A stretch of DNA of 64,000 bases from Rhopalosiphum padi (Eukaryota; Arthropoda; Insecta; Hemiptera; Aphididae), in contig NC_083599.1 of assembly GCF_020882245.1 (NCBI RefSeq), positions 40,512,748 through 40,576,747 of the forward strand, given 5' to 3'. Below the pieces are notes generated by a model. The model ran no database searches and had not been told where the DNA came from. It was given only the letters and a program-made list of their open reading frames with translations. The position numbers and the translations under genes were made by a program. Positions 25,290-37,694 of this stretch are shown piece by piece. Each line of letters starts with the position of its first letter. Position 1 is the stretch's first letter.

Positions 25290-27395
25290 CCCATTAAATC
25301 CTTTAAATTCCATATATTTCATTAAATATTCCAATTGAATCCTTTAAAACAGTCATTAAATCCATTAAAATTCCAAATAAATCGTTAAATAGTCTTATTA
25401 ATTCCTTAAAATAGCCATAATATCTGTTGAATTTCCATAAAATATATTATAATTCTTTAAAAAGTCCATTAAAATCCTTTAAAAAGCCATATAATCCATT
25501 TGAATTCTATAAAATTCCTTCAAAAAACCCATAATTCTTTAAAAGAACCCATTAAATCCTTTAAATTCCATATATTTCATTAAATATTCCAATTGAATCC
25601 TTTAAAACAGTCATTAAATCCATTAAAATTCCAAATAAATCGTTAAATAGTCTTATTAATTCCTTAAAATAGCCATAATATCTGTTGAATTTCCATAAAA
25701 TATATTATAATTATTTAAAAAGTCCAATAAAATCCTTTAAAAAGCCATAAAATTCATTTGAATTCTTTAAAATTCCTTCAAAAACCCCATAATTCTTTAA
25801 AAGAACCCATTAAATCCTTAAAAAAGCCATATAATCCATTTGAATTCTTTAAAATTCCTTCAAAAACCCCATAACTCTTTAAAAGAACCCATTAAATCCT
25901 TTTAATTATATATATTTCATTAAATATTCCAATTAATTCCTTAAAAAAGCCATTATATCTGTTTAATTTCAATTAAATATATTATAATTCTTCAAAAATT
26001 CATAAATTGCTATATAATTCTTTAAAAAGTCCATTAAAATCCATTTGAATTCTTTAAAATTCCTTCAAAAACCCCATAATTCTTTATAAGAACCGATTAA
26101 ATCCTTTAAATTCCATATAATTCATTAAATATTCCAATTAAATCCTTTAAAAAGCCATAAAATCCATTTGAATTCTTTAAAATTCCATCAAAAACCCCAT
26201 AATTCTTTAAAAGAACCCATTAAATCCTTTTAATTATATATATTTCATTAAATAGTCCAATAAAATCCTTTAAAACAGTCATTAAATCCATTAAAATTAC
26301 AAATAATTCATTAAATTGTCTTATTAATTCCTTAAAAAAGCCATTATATCTGTTGAATTTCAATTAAATATATTATAATTCTTCAAAAATTCATAAATTG
26401 CCATATAATTCTTTAAAAAGTCCATTAAAATCCTTTATAAAGCCAAATAATCCATTTGAATTCTTTAAAATTCCTTCAAAAACCCCATAATTCTTTAAAA
26501 GAACCCATTAAATCCTTTTAATTATATATATTTCATTAAATGTTCCAATTAAATCCTTTAAAACAGTCATAAAATCCAATTAATTCCCAACTAATTCATT
26601 AAATATTCCAATTAAATCCTTTAAAACAGTCATTAAATCCTTTAAAATTCCAAATAATTCGTTAAATAGTCATATTAATTCCTTAAAAAAGCCATAATAT
26701 CTGTTGAATTTCCATAAAATATATTATAATTCTTTAAAAATTCATAAATTGCTATATAATTCTTTAAAAAGTCCATTAAAATCCTTTAAAAAGCCATATA
26801 ATCCATTTGAATTCTATAAAATTCCTTCAAAAAACCCATAATTCTTTAAAAGAACCCATTAAATCCTTTAAATTCCATATATTTCATTAAATATTCCAAT
26901 TGAATCCTTTAAAACAGTCATTAAATCCATTAAAATTCCAAATAAATCGTTAAATAGTCTTATTAATTCCTTAAAAAAGCCATAATATCTGTTGAATTTC
27001 CATAAAATATATTATAATTATTTAAAAAGTCCAATAAAATCCTTTAAAAAGCCATAAAATTCATTTAAATTCTTTAAAATTCCTTCAAAAACCCCATAAT
27101 TCTTTAAAAGAACCCATTAAATCCTTAAAAAAGCCATATAATCCATTTGAATTCTTTAAATTTCCTTCAAAAACCCCATAATTCTTTAAAAGAACCCATT
27201 AAATCCTTTTAATTATATATATTTCATTAAATATTCCAATTAATTCCTTAAAAAAGCCATTATATCTGTTTAATTTCAATTAAATATATTATAATTCTTC
27301 AAAAATTCATAAATTGCTATATAATTCTTTAAAAAGTCCATTAAAATCCATTTGAATTCTTTAAAATTCCTTCAAAAACCCCATAATTCTTTATA
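25290..27395 (+). repeat. 2110-bp unit, copy 3
   Basis: Markers at 25408 and 25666 continue the array, and this copy again has the 205-bp segment missing from copy 2. It carries a private substitution, CCATCAAAAACCCC near 26186, where the other copies have CCTTC. At about 27395 it passes into TTATAAGAACCGATT, the phase seen inside the units at about 22070, rather than starting a fourth copy. Confidence 0.83.
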
Positions 27396-28723
27396 AGAAC
27401 CGATTAAATCCTTTAAATTCCATATAATTCATTAAATATTCCAATTAAATCCTTTAAAAAGCCATAAAATCCATTTGAATTCTTTAAAATTCCTTCAAAA
27501 ACCCCATAATTCTTTAAAAGAACCCATTAAATCCTTTTAATTATATATATTTCATTAAATAGTCCAATAAAATCCTTTAAAACAGTCATTAAATCCATTA
27601 AAATTACAAATAATTCATTAAATTGTCTTATTAATTCCTTAAAAAAGCCATTATATCTGTTGAATTTCAATTAAATATATTATAATTCTTCAAAAATTCA
27701 TAAATTGCCATATAATTCTTTAAAAAGTCCATTAAAATCCTTTATAAAGCCATATAATCCATTTGAATTCTTTAAAATTCCTTCAAAAACCCCATAATTC
27801 TTTAAAAGAACCCATTAAATCCTTTTAATTATATATATTTCATTAAATATTCCAATTAAATCCTTTAAAACAGTCATAAAATCCAATTAATTCCCAACTA
27901 ATTCATTAAATATTCCAATTAAATCCTTTAAAACAGTCATTAAATCCTTTAAAATTCCAAATCATTCGTTAAATAGTCATATTAATTCCTTAAAAAAGCC
28001 ATAACATCTGTTGAATTTCCATAAAATATATTATAATTCTTTAAAAATTCATAAATTGCTATATAATTCTTTAAAAAGTCCATTAAAATCCTTTAAAAAG
28101 CCATATAATCCATTTGAATTCTATAAAATTCCTTCAAAAACCCCATAATTCTTTAAAAGAACCCATTAAATCCTTTAAAAAGCCATATAATTCATTAAAT
28201 ATTCCAATTAAATCGTATAAAAAGCCATATAATCCATTTGAATTCTATAAAATTCCTTCAAAAACCCCATAATTCTTTAAAAGAACCCATTAAAACCTTT
28301 AAAGTCCAATTAATTCATAAAATAGTGTTATTAATTCCTTAAAAAAGCCATTATATTTGTTAAATTTCAATAAAATGTATTATATTTCTTTCAAAAAACA
28401 TAAATTGCTATATAATTTTTAAAAAAAAACCCAAAAAATCCTATAAATTATATAGATTTCATTAAATAATCCAATTAAATCCTTTAAAACAGTCATTAAA
28501 TCCAATTAAATCCCAACTAATTTCTTAAATAGTTCTATGAATTCCTTAAAAAAGCCATTTTTATCTGTTTAATTTCCATAAAATATATTATAATTCTTCA
28601 AAAATTCATAAATTGCCATATAATTCTTTAAAAAGTCCATTAAAATCCTTTATAAAGCCATATAATCCATTTGAATTCTTTAAAATTCCTTCAAAAACCC
28701 CATAATTCTTTAAAAGAACCCAT
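27325..28723 (+). repeat. 1.4-kb unit, copy 1 (array G)
   Basis: The CAAATCATTCG variant at about 27958 recurs at 29361 (offset 1403). The unit runs from AAAAAGTCCATTAAAATCCATTTG near 27331 to the equivalent word near 28730. It holds the AATCGTATAAAAAGCC variant and a second-module marker at 28369. The first two-thirds look clean, and the indel-rich stretch begins near 28.3 kb. Confidence 0.8.
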
Positions 28724-30129
28724 TAAATCCTTAAAAAGTCCATTAAAATCCATTTGAATTCTTTAAAATTCCTTCAAAAACCCCATAATTCTTTATAAGA
28801 ACCGATTAAATCCTTTAAATTCCATATAATTCATTAAATATTCCAAATAAATCCTTTAAAAAGCCATAAAATCCATTTGAATTCTTTAAAATTCCTTCAA
28901 AAACCCATTAATTCTTTAAAAGAACCCATTAAATCCTTTTAATTATATATATTTCATTAAATAGTCCAATAAAATCCTTTAAAACAGTCATTAAATCCAT
29001 TATAAATTACAAATAATTCATTAAATTGTCTTATTAATTCCTTAAAAAAGCCATTATATCTGTTGAATTTCAATTAAATATATTATAATTCTTCAAAAAT
29101 TCATAAATTGCCATATAATTCTTTAAAAAGTCCATTAAAATCCTTTATAAAGCCATATAATCCATTTGAATTCTTTAAAATTCCTTCAAAAACCCCATAA
29201 TTCTTTAAAAGAACCCATTAAATCCTTTTAATTATATATATTTCATTAAATATTCCAATTAAATCCTTTAAAACAGTCATAAAATCCAATTAATTCCCAA
29301 CTAATTCATTAAATATTCCAATTAAATCCTTTAAAACAGTCATTAAATCCTTTAAAATTCCAAATCATTCGTTAAATAGTCATATTAATTCCTTAAAAAA
29401 GCCATAACATCTGTTGAATTTCCATAAAATATATTATAATTCTTTAAAAATTCATAAATTGCTATATAATTCTTTAAAAAGTCCATTAAAATCCTTTAAA
29501 AAGCCATATAATCCATTTGAATTCTATAAAATTCCTTCAAAAACCCCATAATTCTTTAAAAGAACCCATTAAATCCTTTAAAAAAGCCATATAATTCATT
29601 AAATATTCCAATTAAATCGTATAAAAAGCCATATAATCCATTTGAATTCTATAAAATTCCTTCAAAAACCCCATAATTCTTTAAAAGAACCCATTAAAAC
29701 CTTTAAAGTCCAAATAATTCATAAAATAGTGTTATTAATTCCTTAAAAAAGCCATTATATTTGTTAAATTTCAATAAAATGTATTATATTTCTTTCAAAA
29801 AACATAAATTGCTATATAATTTTTAAAAAAAAACCCAAAAAAATCCTATAAATTATATAGATTTCATTAAATAATCCAATTAAATCCTTTAAAACAGTCA
29901 TTAAATCCAATTAAATCCCAACTAATTTCTTAAATAGTCCTATGAATTCCTTAAAAAAGCCATTTTATCTGTTTTAATTTCCATAAAATATATTATAATT
30001 CTTCAAAAATTCATAAATTGCCATATAATTCTTTAAAAAAGTCCATTAAAATCCTTTATAAAGCCATATAATCCATTTGAATTCTTTAAAATTCCTTCAA
30101 AAACCCCATAATTCTTTAAAAGAACCCAT
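28724..30129 (+). repeat. 1.4-kb unit, copy 2 (array G)
   Basis: It starts at TAAATCCTTAAAAAGTCC (28724), and the next occurrence is at 30130, a period of 1406. The extra bases are one-base homopolymer gains, for example six A near 29578, seven A near 29836 and CTGTTTTAATT near 29970. CATTATAAATTAC near 28998 replaces the usual CATTAAAATTAC. Confidence 0.78.
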
Positions 30130-31920
30130 TAAATCCTTAAAAAGTCCATTAAAATCCATTTGAATTCTTTAAAATTCCTTCAAAAACCCCATAATTCTTT
30201 ATAAGAACCGATTAAATCCTTTTAAATTCCATATAATTCATTAAATATTCCAATTAAATCCTTTAAAAAGCCATAAAATCCATTTGAATTCTTTAAAAAA
30301 ACCCCATAATTCTTTAAAAGAACCCATTAAATCCTTTTAATTATATATATTTCATTAAATGTTCCAATTAAATCCTTTAAAACAGTCATAAAATCCAATT
30401 AATTCCCAACTAATTCATTAAATATTCCAATTAAATCCTTTAAAACAGTCATTAAATCCTTTAAAATTCCAAATAATTCGTTAAATAGTCATATTAATTC
30501 CTTAAAAAAGCCATAATATCTGTTGAATTTCCATAAAATATATTATAATTCTTTAAAAATTCATAAATTGCTATATAATTCTTTAAAAAGTCCATTAAAA
30601 TCCTTTAAAAAGCCATATAATCCATTTGAATTCTATAAAATTCCTTCAAAAAACCCATAATTCTTTAAAAGAACCATTAAATCCTTTAAATTCCATATAT
30701 TTCATTAAATATTCCAATTGAATCCTTTAAAACAGTCATTAAATCCATTAAATTCCAAATAAATCGTTAAATAGTCTTATTAATTCCTTAAAAAGCCATA
30801 ATATCTGTTGAATTTCCATAAAATATATTATAATTATTTAAAAAGTCCAATAAAATCCTTTAAAAAGCCATAAAATTCATTTAAATTCTTTAAAATTCCT
30901 TCAAAAACCCCATAATTCTTTAAAAGAACCCATTAAATCCTTAAAAAAGCCATATAATCCATTTGAATTCTTTAAATTTCCTTCAAAAACCCCATAATTC
31001 TTTAAAAGAACCCATTAAATCCTTTTAATTATATATATTTCATTAAATATTCCAATTAAATCCTTTAAAACAGTCATAAAATCCAATTAATTCCCAACTA
31101 ATTCATTAAATATTCCAATTAAATCCTTTAAAACAGTCATTAAATCCTTTAAAATTCCAAATCATTCGTTAAATAGTCATATTAATTCCTTAAAAAAGCC
31201 ATAACATCTGTTGAATTTCCATAAAATATATTATAATTCTTTAAAAATTCATAAATTGCTATATAATTCTTTAAAAAGTCCATTAAAATCCTTTAAAAAG
31301 CCATATAATCCATTTGAATTCTATAAAATTCCTTCAAAAACCCCATAATTCTTTAAAAGAACCATTAAATCCTTTAAAAAGCCATATAATTCATTAAATA
31401 TTCCAATTAAATCGTATAAAAAGCCATATAATCCATTTGAATTCTATAAAATTCCTTCAAAAACCCCATAATTCTTTAAAAGAACCCATTAAAACCTTTA
31501 AAGTCCAAATAATTCATAAAATAGTGTTATTAATTCCTTAAAAAAGCCATTATATTTGTTAAATTTCAATAAAATGTATTATATTTCTTTCAAAAAACAT
31601 AAATTGCTATATAATTTTTAAAAAAAACCCAAAAAATCCTATAAATTATATAGATTTCATTAAATAATCCAATTAAATCCTTTAAAACAGTCATTAAATC
31701 CAATTAAATCCCAACTAATTTCTTAAATAGTCCTATGAATTCCTTAAAAAAGCCATTTTATCTGTTTAATTTCCATAAAATATATTATAATTCTTCAAAA
31801 ATTCATAAATTGCCATATAATTCTTTAAAAAGTCCATTAAAATCCTTTATAAAGCCATATAATCCATTTGAATTCTTTAAAATTCCTTCAAAAACCCCAT
31901 AATTCTTTAAAAGAACCCAT
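30130..31920 (+). repeat. 1.8-kb unit, copy 1 (array G)
   Basis: Starts at TAAATCCTTAAAAAGTCC and lasts 1791 bases to the next start at 31921. It is longer than the 1.4-kb copies because it contains an additional segment with ATGTTCCAATT and AAATCGTTAAATAGTC. It lacks the usual ATTCCTTC after CTTTAAAA near 30296 and has one-base losses at GAACCATT (30672 and 31362). Confidence 0.78.
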
Positions 31921-33721
31921 TAAATCCTTAAAAAGTCCATTAAAATCCATTTGAATTCTTTAAAATTCCTTCAAAAACCCCATAATTCTTTATAAGAACC
32001 GATTAAATCCTTTAAATTCCATATAATTCATTAAATATTCCAATTAAATCCTTTAAAAAGCCATAAAATCCATTTGAATTCTTTAAAATTCCTTCAAAAC
32101 CCCATAATTCTTTAAAAGAACCCATTAAATCCTTTTAATTATATATATTTCATTAAATGTTCCAATTAAATCCTTTAAAACAGTCATAAAATCCAATTAA
32201 TTCCCAACTAATTCATTAAATATTCCAATTAAATCCTTTAAAACAGTCATTAAATCCTTTAAAATTCCAAATAATTCGTTAAATAGTCATATTAATTCCT
32301 TAAAAAAGCCATAATATCTGTTGAATTTCCATAAATATATTATAATTCTTTAAAAATTCATAAATTGCTATATAATTCTTTAAAAAGTCCATTAAAATCC
32401 TTTAAAAAGCCATATAATCCATTTGAATTCTATAAAATTCCTTCAAAAAACCCATAATTCTTTAAAAGAACCCATTAAATCCTTTAAATTCCATATATTT
32501 CATTAAATATTCCAATTGAATCCTTTAAAACAGTCATTAAATCCATTAAAATTCCAAATAAATCGTTAAATAGTCTTATTAATTCCTTAAAAAAGCCATA
32601 ATATCTGTTGAATTTCCATAAAATATATTATAATTATTTAAAAAGTCCAATAAAATCCTTTAAAAAGCCATAAAATTCATTTAAATTCTTTAAAATTCCT
32701 TCAAAAACCCCATAATTCTTTAAAAGAACCCATTAAATCCTTAAAAAAGCCATATAATCCATTTGAATTCTTTAAATTTCCTTCAAAAACCCCATAATTC
32801 TTTAAAAGAACCCATTAAATCCTTTTAATTATATATATTTCATTAAATATTCCAATTAAATCCTTTAAAACAGTCATAAAATCCAATTAATTCCCAACTA
32901 ATTCATTAAATATTCCAATTAAATCCTTTAAAACAGTCATTAAATCCTTTAAAATTCCAAATCATTCGTTAAATAGTCATATTAATTCCTTAAAAAAGCC
33001 ATAACATCTGTTGAATTTCCATAAAATATATTATAATTCTTTAAAAATTCATAAATTGCTATATAATTCTTTAAAAAGTCCATTAAAATCCTTTAAAAAG
33101 CCATATAATCCATTTGAATTCTATAAAATTCCTTCAAAAACCCCATAATTCTTTAAAAGAACCCATTAAATCCTTTAAAAAGCCATATAATTCATTAAAT
33201 ATTCCAATTAAATCGTATAAAAAGCCATATAATCCATTTGAATTCTATAAAATTCCTTCAAAAACCCCATAATTCTTTAAAGAACCCATTAAAACCTTTA
33301 AAGTCCAAATAATTCATAAAATAGTGTTATTAATTCCTTAAAAAAGCCATTATATTTGTTAAATTTCAATAAAATGTATTATATTTCTTTCAAAAAACAT
33401 AAATTGCTATATAATTTTTAAAAAAAAACCCAAAAAATCCTATAAATTATATAGATTTCATTAAATAATCCAATTAAATCCTTTAAAACAGTCATTAAAT
33501 CCAATTAAATCCCAACTAATTTCTTAAATAGTCCTATGAATTCCTTAAAAAAGCCATTTTATCTGTTTAATTTCCATAAAATATATTATAATTCTTCAAA
33601 AATTCATAAATTGCCATATAATTCTTTAAAAAGTCCATTAAAATCCTTTATAAAGCCATATAATCCATTTGAATTCTTTAAAATTCCTTCAAAAACCCCA
33701 TAATTCTTTAAAAGAACCCAT
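31921..33721 (+). repeat. 1.8-kb unit, copy 2 (array G)
   Basis: Period to the next start (33722) is 1801, ten more than the previous copy; most of the difference is accounted for by the losses noted there. It has its own one-base losses: CTTCAAAACCCC near 32093, CATAAATATATT near 32330 and TTTAAAGAACCC near 33278. Confidence 0.78.
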
Positions 33722-35447
33722 TAAATCCTTAAAAAGTCCATTAAAATCCATTTGAATTCTTTAAAATTCCTTCAAAAACCCATAATTCTTTAAAAGAACC
33801 CATTAAATCCTTTTAATTATATATATTTCATTAAATATTCCAATTAATTCCTTAAAAAAGCCATTATATCTGTTTAATTTCAATTAAATATATTATAATT
33901 CTTCAAAAATTCATAAATTGCTATATAATTCTTTAAAAAGTCCATTAAAATCCATTTGAATTCTTTAAAATTCCTTCAAAAACCCATAATTCTTTATAAG
34001 AACCGATTAAATCCTTTAAATTCCATATAATTCATTAAATATTCCAATTAAATCCTTTAAAAAGCCATAAAATCCATTTGAATTCTTTAAAATTCCTTCA
34101 AAAACCCCATAATTCTTTAAAAGAACCCATTAAATCCTTTAAAAAGCCATATAATTCATTAAATATTCCAATTAAATCGTATAAAAAGCCATATAATCCA
34201 TTTGAATTCTATAAAATTCCTTCAAAAACCCCATAATTCTTTAAAAGAACCCATTAAAACCTTTAAAGTCCAAATAATTCATAAAATAGTGTTATTAATT
34301 CCTTAAAAAAGCCATTATATTTGTTAAATTTCAATAAAATGTATTATATTTCTTTCAAAAAACATAAATTGCTATATAATTTTTAAAAAAAAACCAAAAA
34401 ATCCTATAAATTATATAGATTTCATTAAATAATCCAATTAAATCCTTTAAAACAGTCATTAAATCCAATTAAATCCAACTAATTTCTTAAATAATCCTAT
34501 GAATTCCTTAAAAAAGCCATTTTATCTGTTTAATTTCCATAAAATATATTATAATTCTTCAAAAATTCATAAATTGCCATATAATTCTTTAAAAAGTCCA
34601 TTAAAATCCTTTATAAAGCCATATAATCCATTTGAATTCTTTAAATTCCTTCAAAAACCCCATAATTCTTTAAAAGAACCCATTAAATCCTTAAAAAAGC
34701 CATATAATCCATTTGAATTCTTTAAAATTCCTTCAAAAACCCCATAATTCTTTAAAAGAACCCATTAAATCCTTTTAATTATATATATTTCATTAAATAT
34801 TCCAATTAATTCCTTAAAAAAGCCATTATATCTGTTTAATTTCAATTAAATATATTATAATTCTTCAAAAATTCATAAATTGCTATATAATTCTTTAAAA
34901 AGTCCATTAAAATCCATTTGAATTCTTTAAAATTCCTTCAAAAACCCCATAATTCTTTATAAGAACCGATTAAATCCTTTAAATTCCATATAATTCATTA
35001 AATATTCCAATTAAATCCTTTAAAAAGCCATAAAATCCATTTGAATTCTTTAAAATTCCTTCAAAAACCCCATAATCCTTTAAAACAGTCATTAAATCCT
35101 TTAAAATTCCAAATAAATCGTTAAATAGTCTTATTAATTCCTTAAAAAAGCCATAATATCTGTTGAATTTCCATAAAATATATTATAATTATTTAAAAAG
35201 TCCAATAAAATCCTTTAAAAAGCCATAAAATTCATTTGAATTCTTTAAAATTCCTTCAAAAACCCCATAATTCTTTAAAAGAACCCATTAAATCCTTAAA
35301 AAAGCCATATAATCCATTTGAATTCTTTAAAATTCCTTCAAAAACCCCATAATTCTTTAAAAGAACCCATTAAATCCTTTTAATTATATATATTTCATTA
35401 AATATTCCAATTAATTCCTTAAAAAAGCCATTATATCTGTTTAATTA
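33722..35447 (+). repeat. Last, rearranged unit of array G, ending at the gap
   Basis: Begins like the preceding units, but after about 33.8 kb jumps to the GCCATTATATCTGTTTAATTTC phase and reaches the AATCGTATAAAAAGCC block early (about 34176). One-base losses continue to about 34645. The final 0.8 kb before the N run matches other copies cleanly. Sequence stops in mid-unit at 35447. Confidence 0.75.
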
Positions 35448-35947
35448 NNNNNNNNNNNNNNNNNNNNNNNNNNNNNNNNNNNNNNNNNNNNNNNNNNNNN
35501 NNNNNNNNNNNNNNNNNNNNNNNNNNNNNNNNNNNNNNNNNNNNNNNNNNNNNNNNNNNNNNNNNNNNNNNNNNNNNNNNNNNNNNNNNNNNNNNNNNNN
35601 NNNNNNNNNNNNNNNNNNNNNNNNNNNNNNNNNNNNNNNNNNNNNNNNNNNNNNNNNNNNNNNNNNNNNNNNNNNNNNNNNNNNNNNNNNNNNNNNNNNN
35701 NNNNNNNNNNNNNNNNNNNNNNNNNNNNNNNNNNNNNNNNNNNNNNNNNNNNNNNNNNNNNNNNNNNNNNNNNNNNNNNNNNNNNNNNNNNNNNNNNNNN
35801 NNNNNNNNNNNNNNNNNNNNNNNNNNNNNNNNNNNNNNNNNNNNNNNNNNNNNNNNNNNNNNNNNNNNNNNNNNNNNNNNNNNNNNNNNNNNNNNNNNNN
35901 NNNNNNNNNNNNNNNNNNNNNNNNNNNNNNNNNNNNNNNNNNNNNNN
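35448..35947. other. Assembly gap of exactly 500 N
   Basis: The run of N is exactly 500 bases. Round values such as 500 are conventional placeholders for joins of unknown size made by some Hi-C scaffolders. The left contig stops mid-unit after CTGTTTAATTA, and the right contig resumes mid-unit at AAATCCTTTTAATT, which corresponds to 39891 in a later copy. Both flanks are the same satellite in the same orientation, so the true distance could be far more than 500 bases. Any reading frame spanning this interval is an artefact. Confidence 0.98.
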
Positions 35948-36557
35948 AAATCCTTTTAATTATATATATTTCATTAAATAGTCCAATAAAATCCTTTAAA
36001 ACAGTCATTAAATCCATTAAAATTACAAATAATTCATTAAATAGTCTTATTAATTCCTTAAAAAAGCCATTATATCTGTTGTATTTCAATTAAATATATT
36101 ATAATTCTTCAAAAATTCATAAATTGCCATATAATTCTTTAAAAAGTCCATTAAAATCCTTTAAAAAGCCATATAATCCATTTGAGTTCTTTAAAATTCC
36201 TTCAAAAACCCCATAATTCTTTAAAAGAACCCATTAAATCCATTAAAATTACAAATAATTCATTAATTAGTCCTATTAATTCCTTAAAAAAGCCATAATA
36301 TCTGTTGAATTTCCATAAAATATATTATAATTTTTTAAAAAAACATAAATTGCTATATAAATCTTTAAAAAAAACCCAATAAATCCTTTAAATTCCATTA
36401 AATTACTTGTAAATCAAAAAAAAAAAAACACTGTCAACTTTCAAATGTATTGAAAACCATTTATACACCATAGAATTCGTTTAAATAGTGTTAATAATCC
36501 GAAAAATTCCATATATTTCATTAAAAAGTCCTATAAATTCCTTATAATGCTATTATA
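35948..36557 (+). repeat. Partial unit at the right side of the gap
   Basis: Matches 39891-40499 at offset 3943, then 3942 once the A-run before L14 (thirteen A against twelve) is passed. Markers shared with later copies are GTTGTATTTCAATT and CATTTGAGTTC. It is the truncated end of a unit whose left part lies in the gap. Confidence 0.8.
36429..36510 (+). repeat. Landmark core L14, subtype b2
   Basis: First core after the gap, with thirteen A after GTAAATC, the longest A-run of the set. It corresponds to L15 at offset 3942. Confidence 0.88.
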
Positions 36558-37694
36558 TCTGTTTAATTTCCATAAAATATATTATAATTCTTTAAAAATT
36601 CATAAATTGCTATATAATTCTTTAAAAAGTCTATTAAAATCCTTTAAAAAGCCATATAATCCATTTGAATTCTATAAAATTCTTTCAAAAACCCCATAAT
36701 TCTTTATAAGAACCCATTAAATCCTTTTAATTATATATATTTCATTAAATATTCCAATTAAATATTTTAAAACAGTCATAAAATCCAATTAATTCCCAAC
36801 TAATTCATTAAATAGTCCTATTAATTCCTTAAAAAAGCCATAATATCTGTTGAATTTCCATAAAATATATTATAATTCTTCAAAAATTCATAAATTGCTA
36901 TATAATTCTTTAAAAAGTCCATTAAAATCCTTTAAAAAGCCATATAATCCATTTGAATTCTATAAAATTCCTTCAAAAACCCCATAATTCTTTAAAAGAA
37001 CCCATTAAATCCTTTTAATTATATATATTTCATTAAATGTTCCAATTAAATCCTTTAAAACAGTCATAAAATCCAATTAATTCCCAACTAATTCATTAAA
37101 TATTCCAATTAAATCCTTTAAAACAGTCATTAAATCCTTTAAAATTCCAAATAATTCGTTAAATAGTCATATTAATTCCTTAAAAAAGCCATAATATCTG
37201 TTGAATTTCCATAAAATATATTATAATTCTTTAAAAATTCATAAATTGCTATATAATTCTTTAAAAAGTCCATTAAAATCCTTTAAAAAGCCATATAATC
37301 CATTTGAATTCTATAAAATTTCTTCAAAAACCCCATAATTCTTTAAAACAACCCATTAAATCCTTTAAATTCCATATATTTCATTAAATATTCCAATTGA
37401 ATCCTTTAAAACAGTCATTAAATCCATTAAAATTCCAAATAAATCGTTAAATAGTCTTATTAATTCCTTAAAAAAGCCATAATATCTGTTGAATTTCCAT
37501 AAAATATATTATAATTATTTAAAAAGTCCAATAAAATCCTTTAAAAAGCCATAAAATCCATTTGAATTCTTTAAAATTCCTTCAAAAACCCCATAATTCT
37601 TTATAAGAACCGATTAAATCCTTTAAATTCCATATAATTCATTAAATATTCCAATTAAATCCTTTAAAAAGCCATAAAATCCATTTGAATTCTT

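Larger units (their letters stand above)
28300..34650 (+). other. Stretch rich in one-base homopolymer indels (probable consensus errors)
   Basis: Compared with the other copies of the same modules I noted roughly two dozen one-base differences here, nearly all in runs of A, T or C. Examples: CCATTTTTATC (28555), CTTTAAAAAAGCC (29576), GAACCATT (30672, 31362), CCATTAAATTCC (30747), CCTTAAAAAGCCATAA (30787), CTTCAAAACCCC (32093), TTTAAAGAACC (33278), CAAAAACCCATAA (33774, 33980) and CTTTAAATTCCTTC (34640). Only a handful occur in the rest of the window. This looks like poorly polished long-read consensus near a contig end rather than biology. Confidence 0.75.
1..35447 (+). repeat. AT-rich satellite domain, left contig
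   Basis: Every line of this stretch is built from the same small vocabulary: CTTTAAAA, CCATTAAATCC, CCATTTGAATTC, TTCAAAAACCCC, CAGTCATTAAATCC and AAAAAAGCC, always in this orientation. In 2701-3000 I counted 53 C and 12 G, so the + strand is C-rich and G-poor. All frames are broken by recurrent stops, and the few open stretches of 60-84 codons lie in repeat copies. No tRNA, rRNA or transposon signature was seen. The array runs off the left edge of the window; bases 1-50 match 2995-3045, so the window opens inside a unit. A centromeric or heterochromatic role is inferred only from this structure. Confidence 0.95.

Noticed and set aside
34499..34747. Open frame of 82 codons
   Set aside because: Created by a missing A near 34645 in the stretch with many homopolymer indels. 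It shifts frame in the middle relative to all sister copies.
35445..36089. Minus-strand open frame of 214 codons
   Set aside because: Most of it is translation of the N gap; only about 47 codons rest on real sequence.
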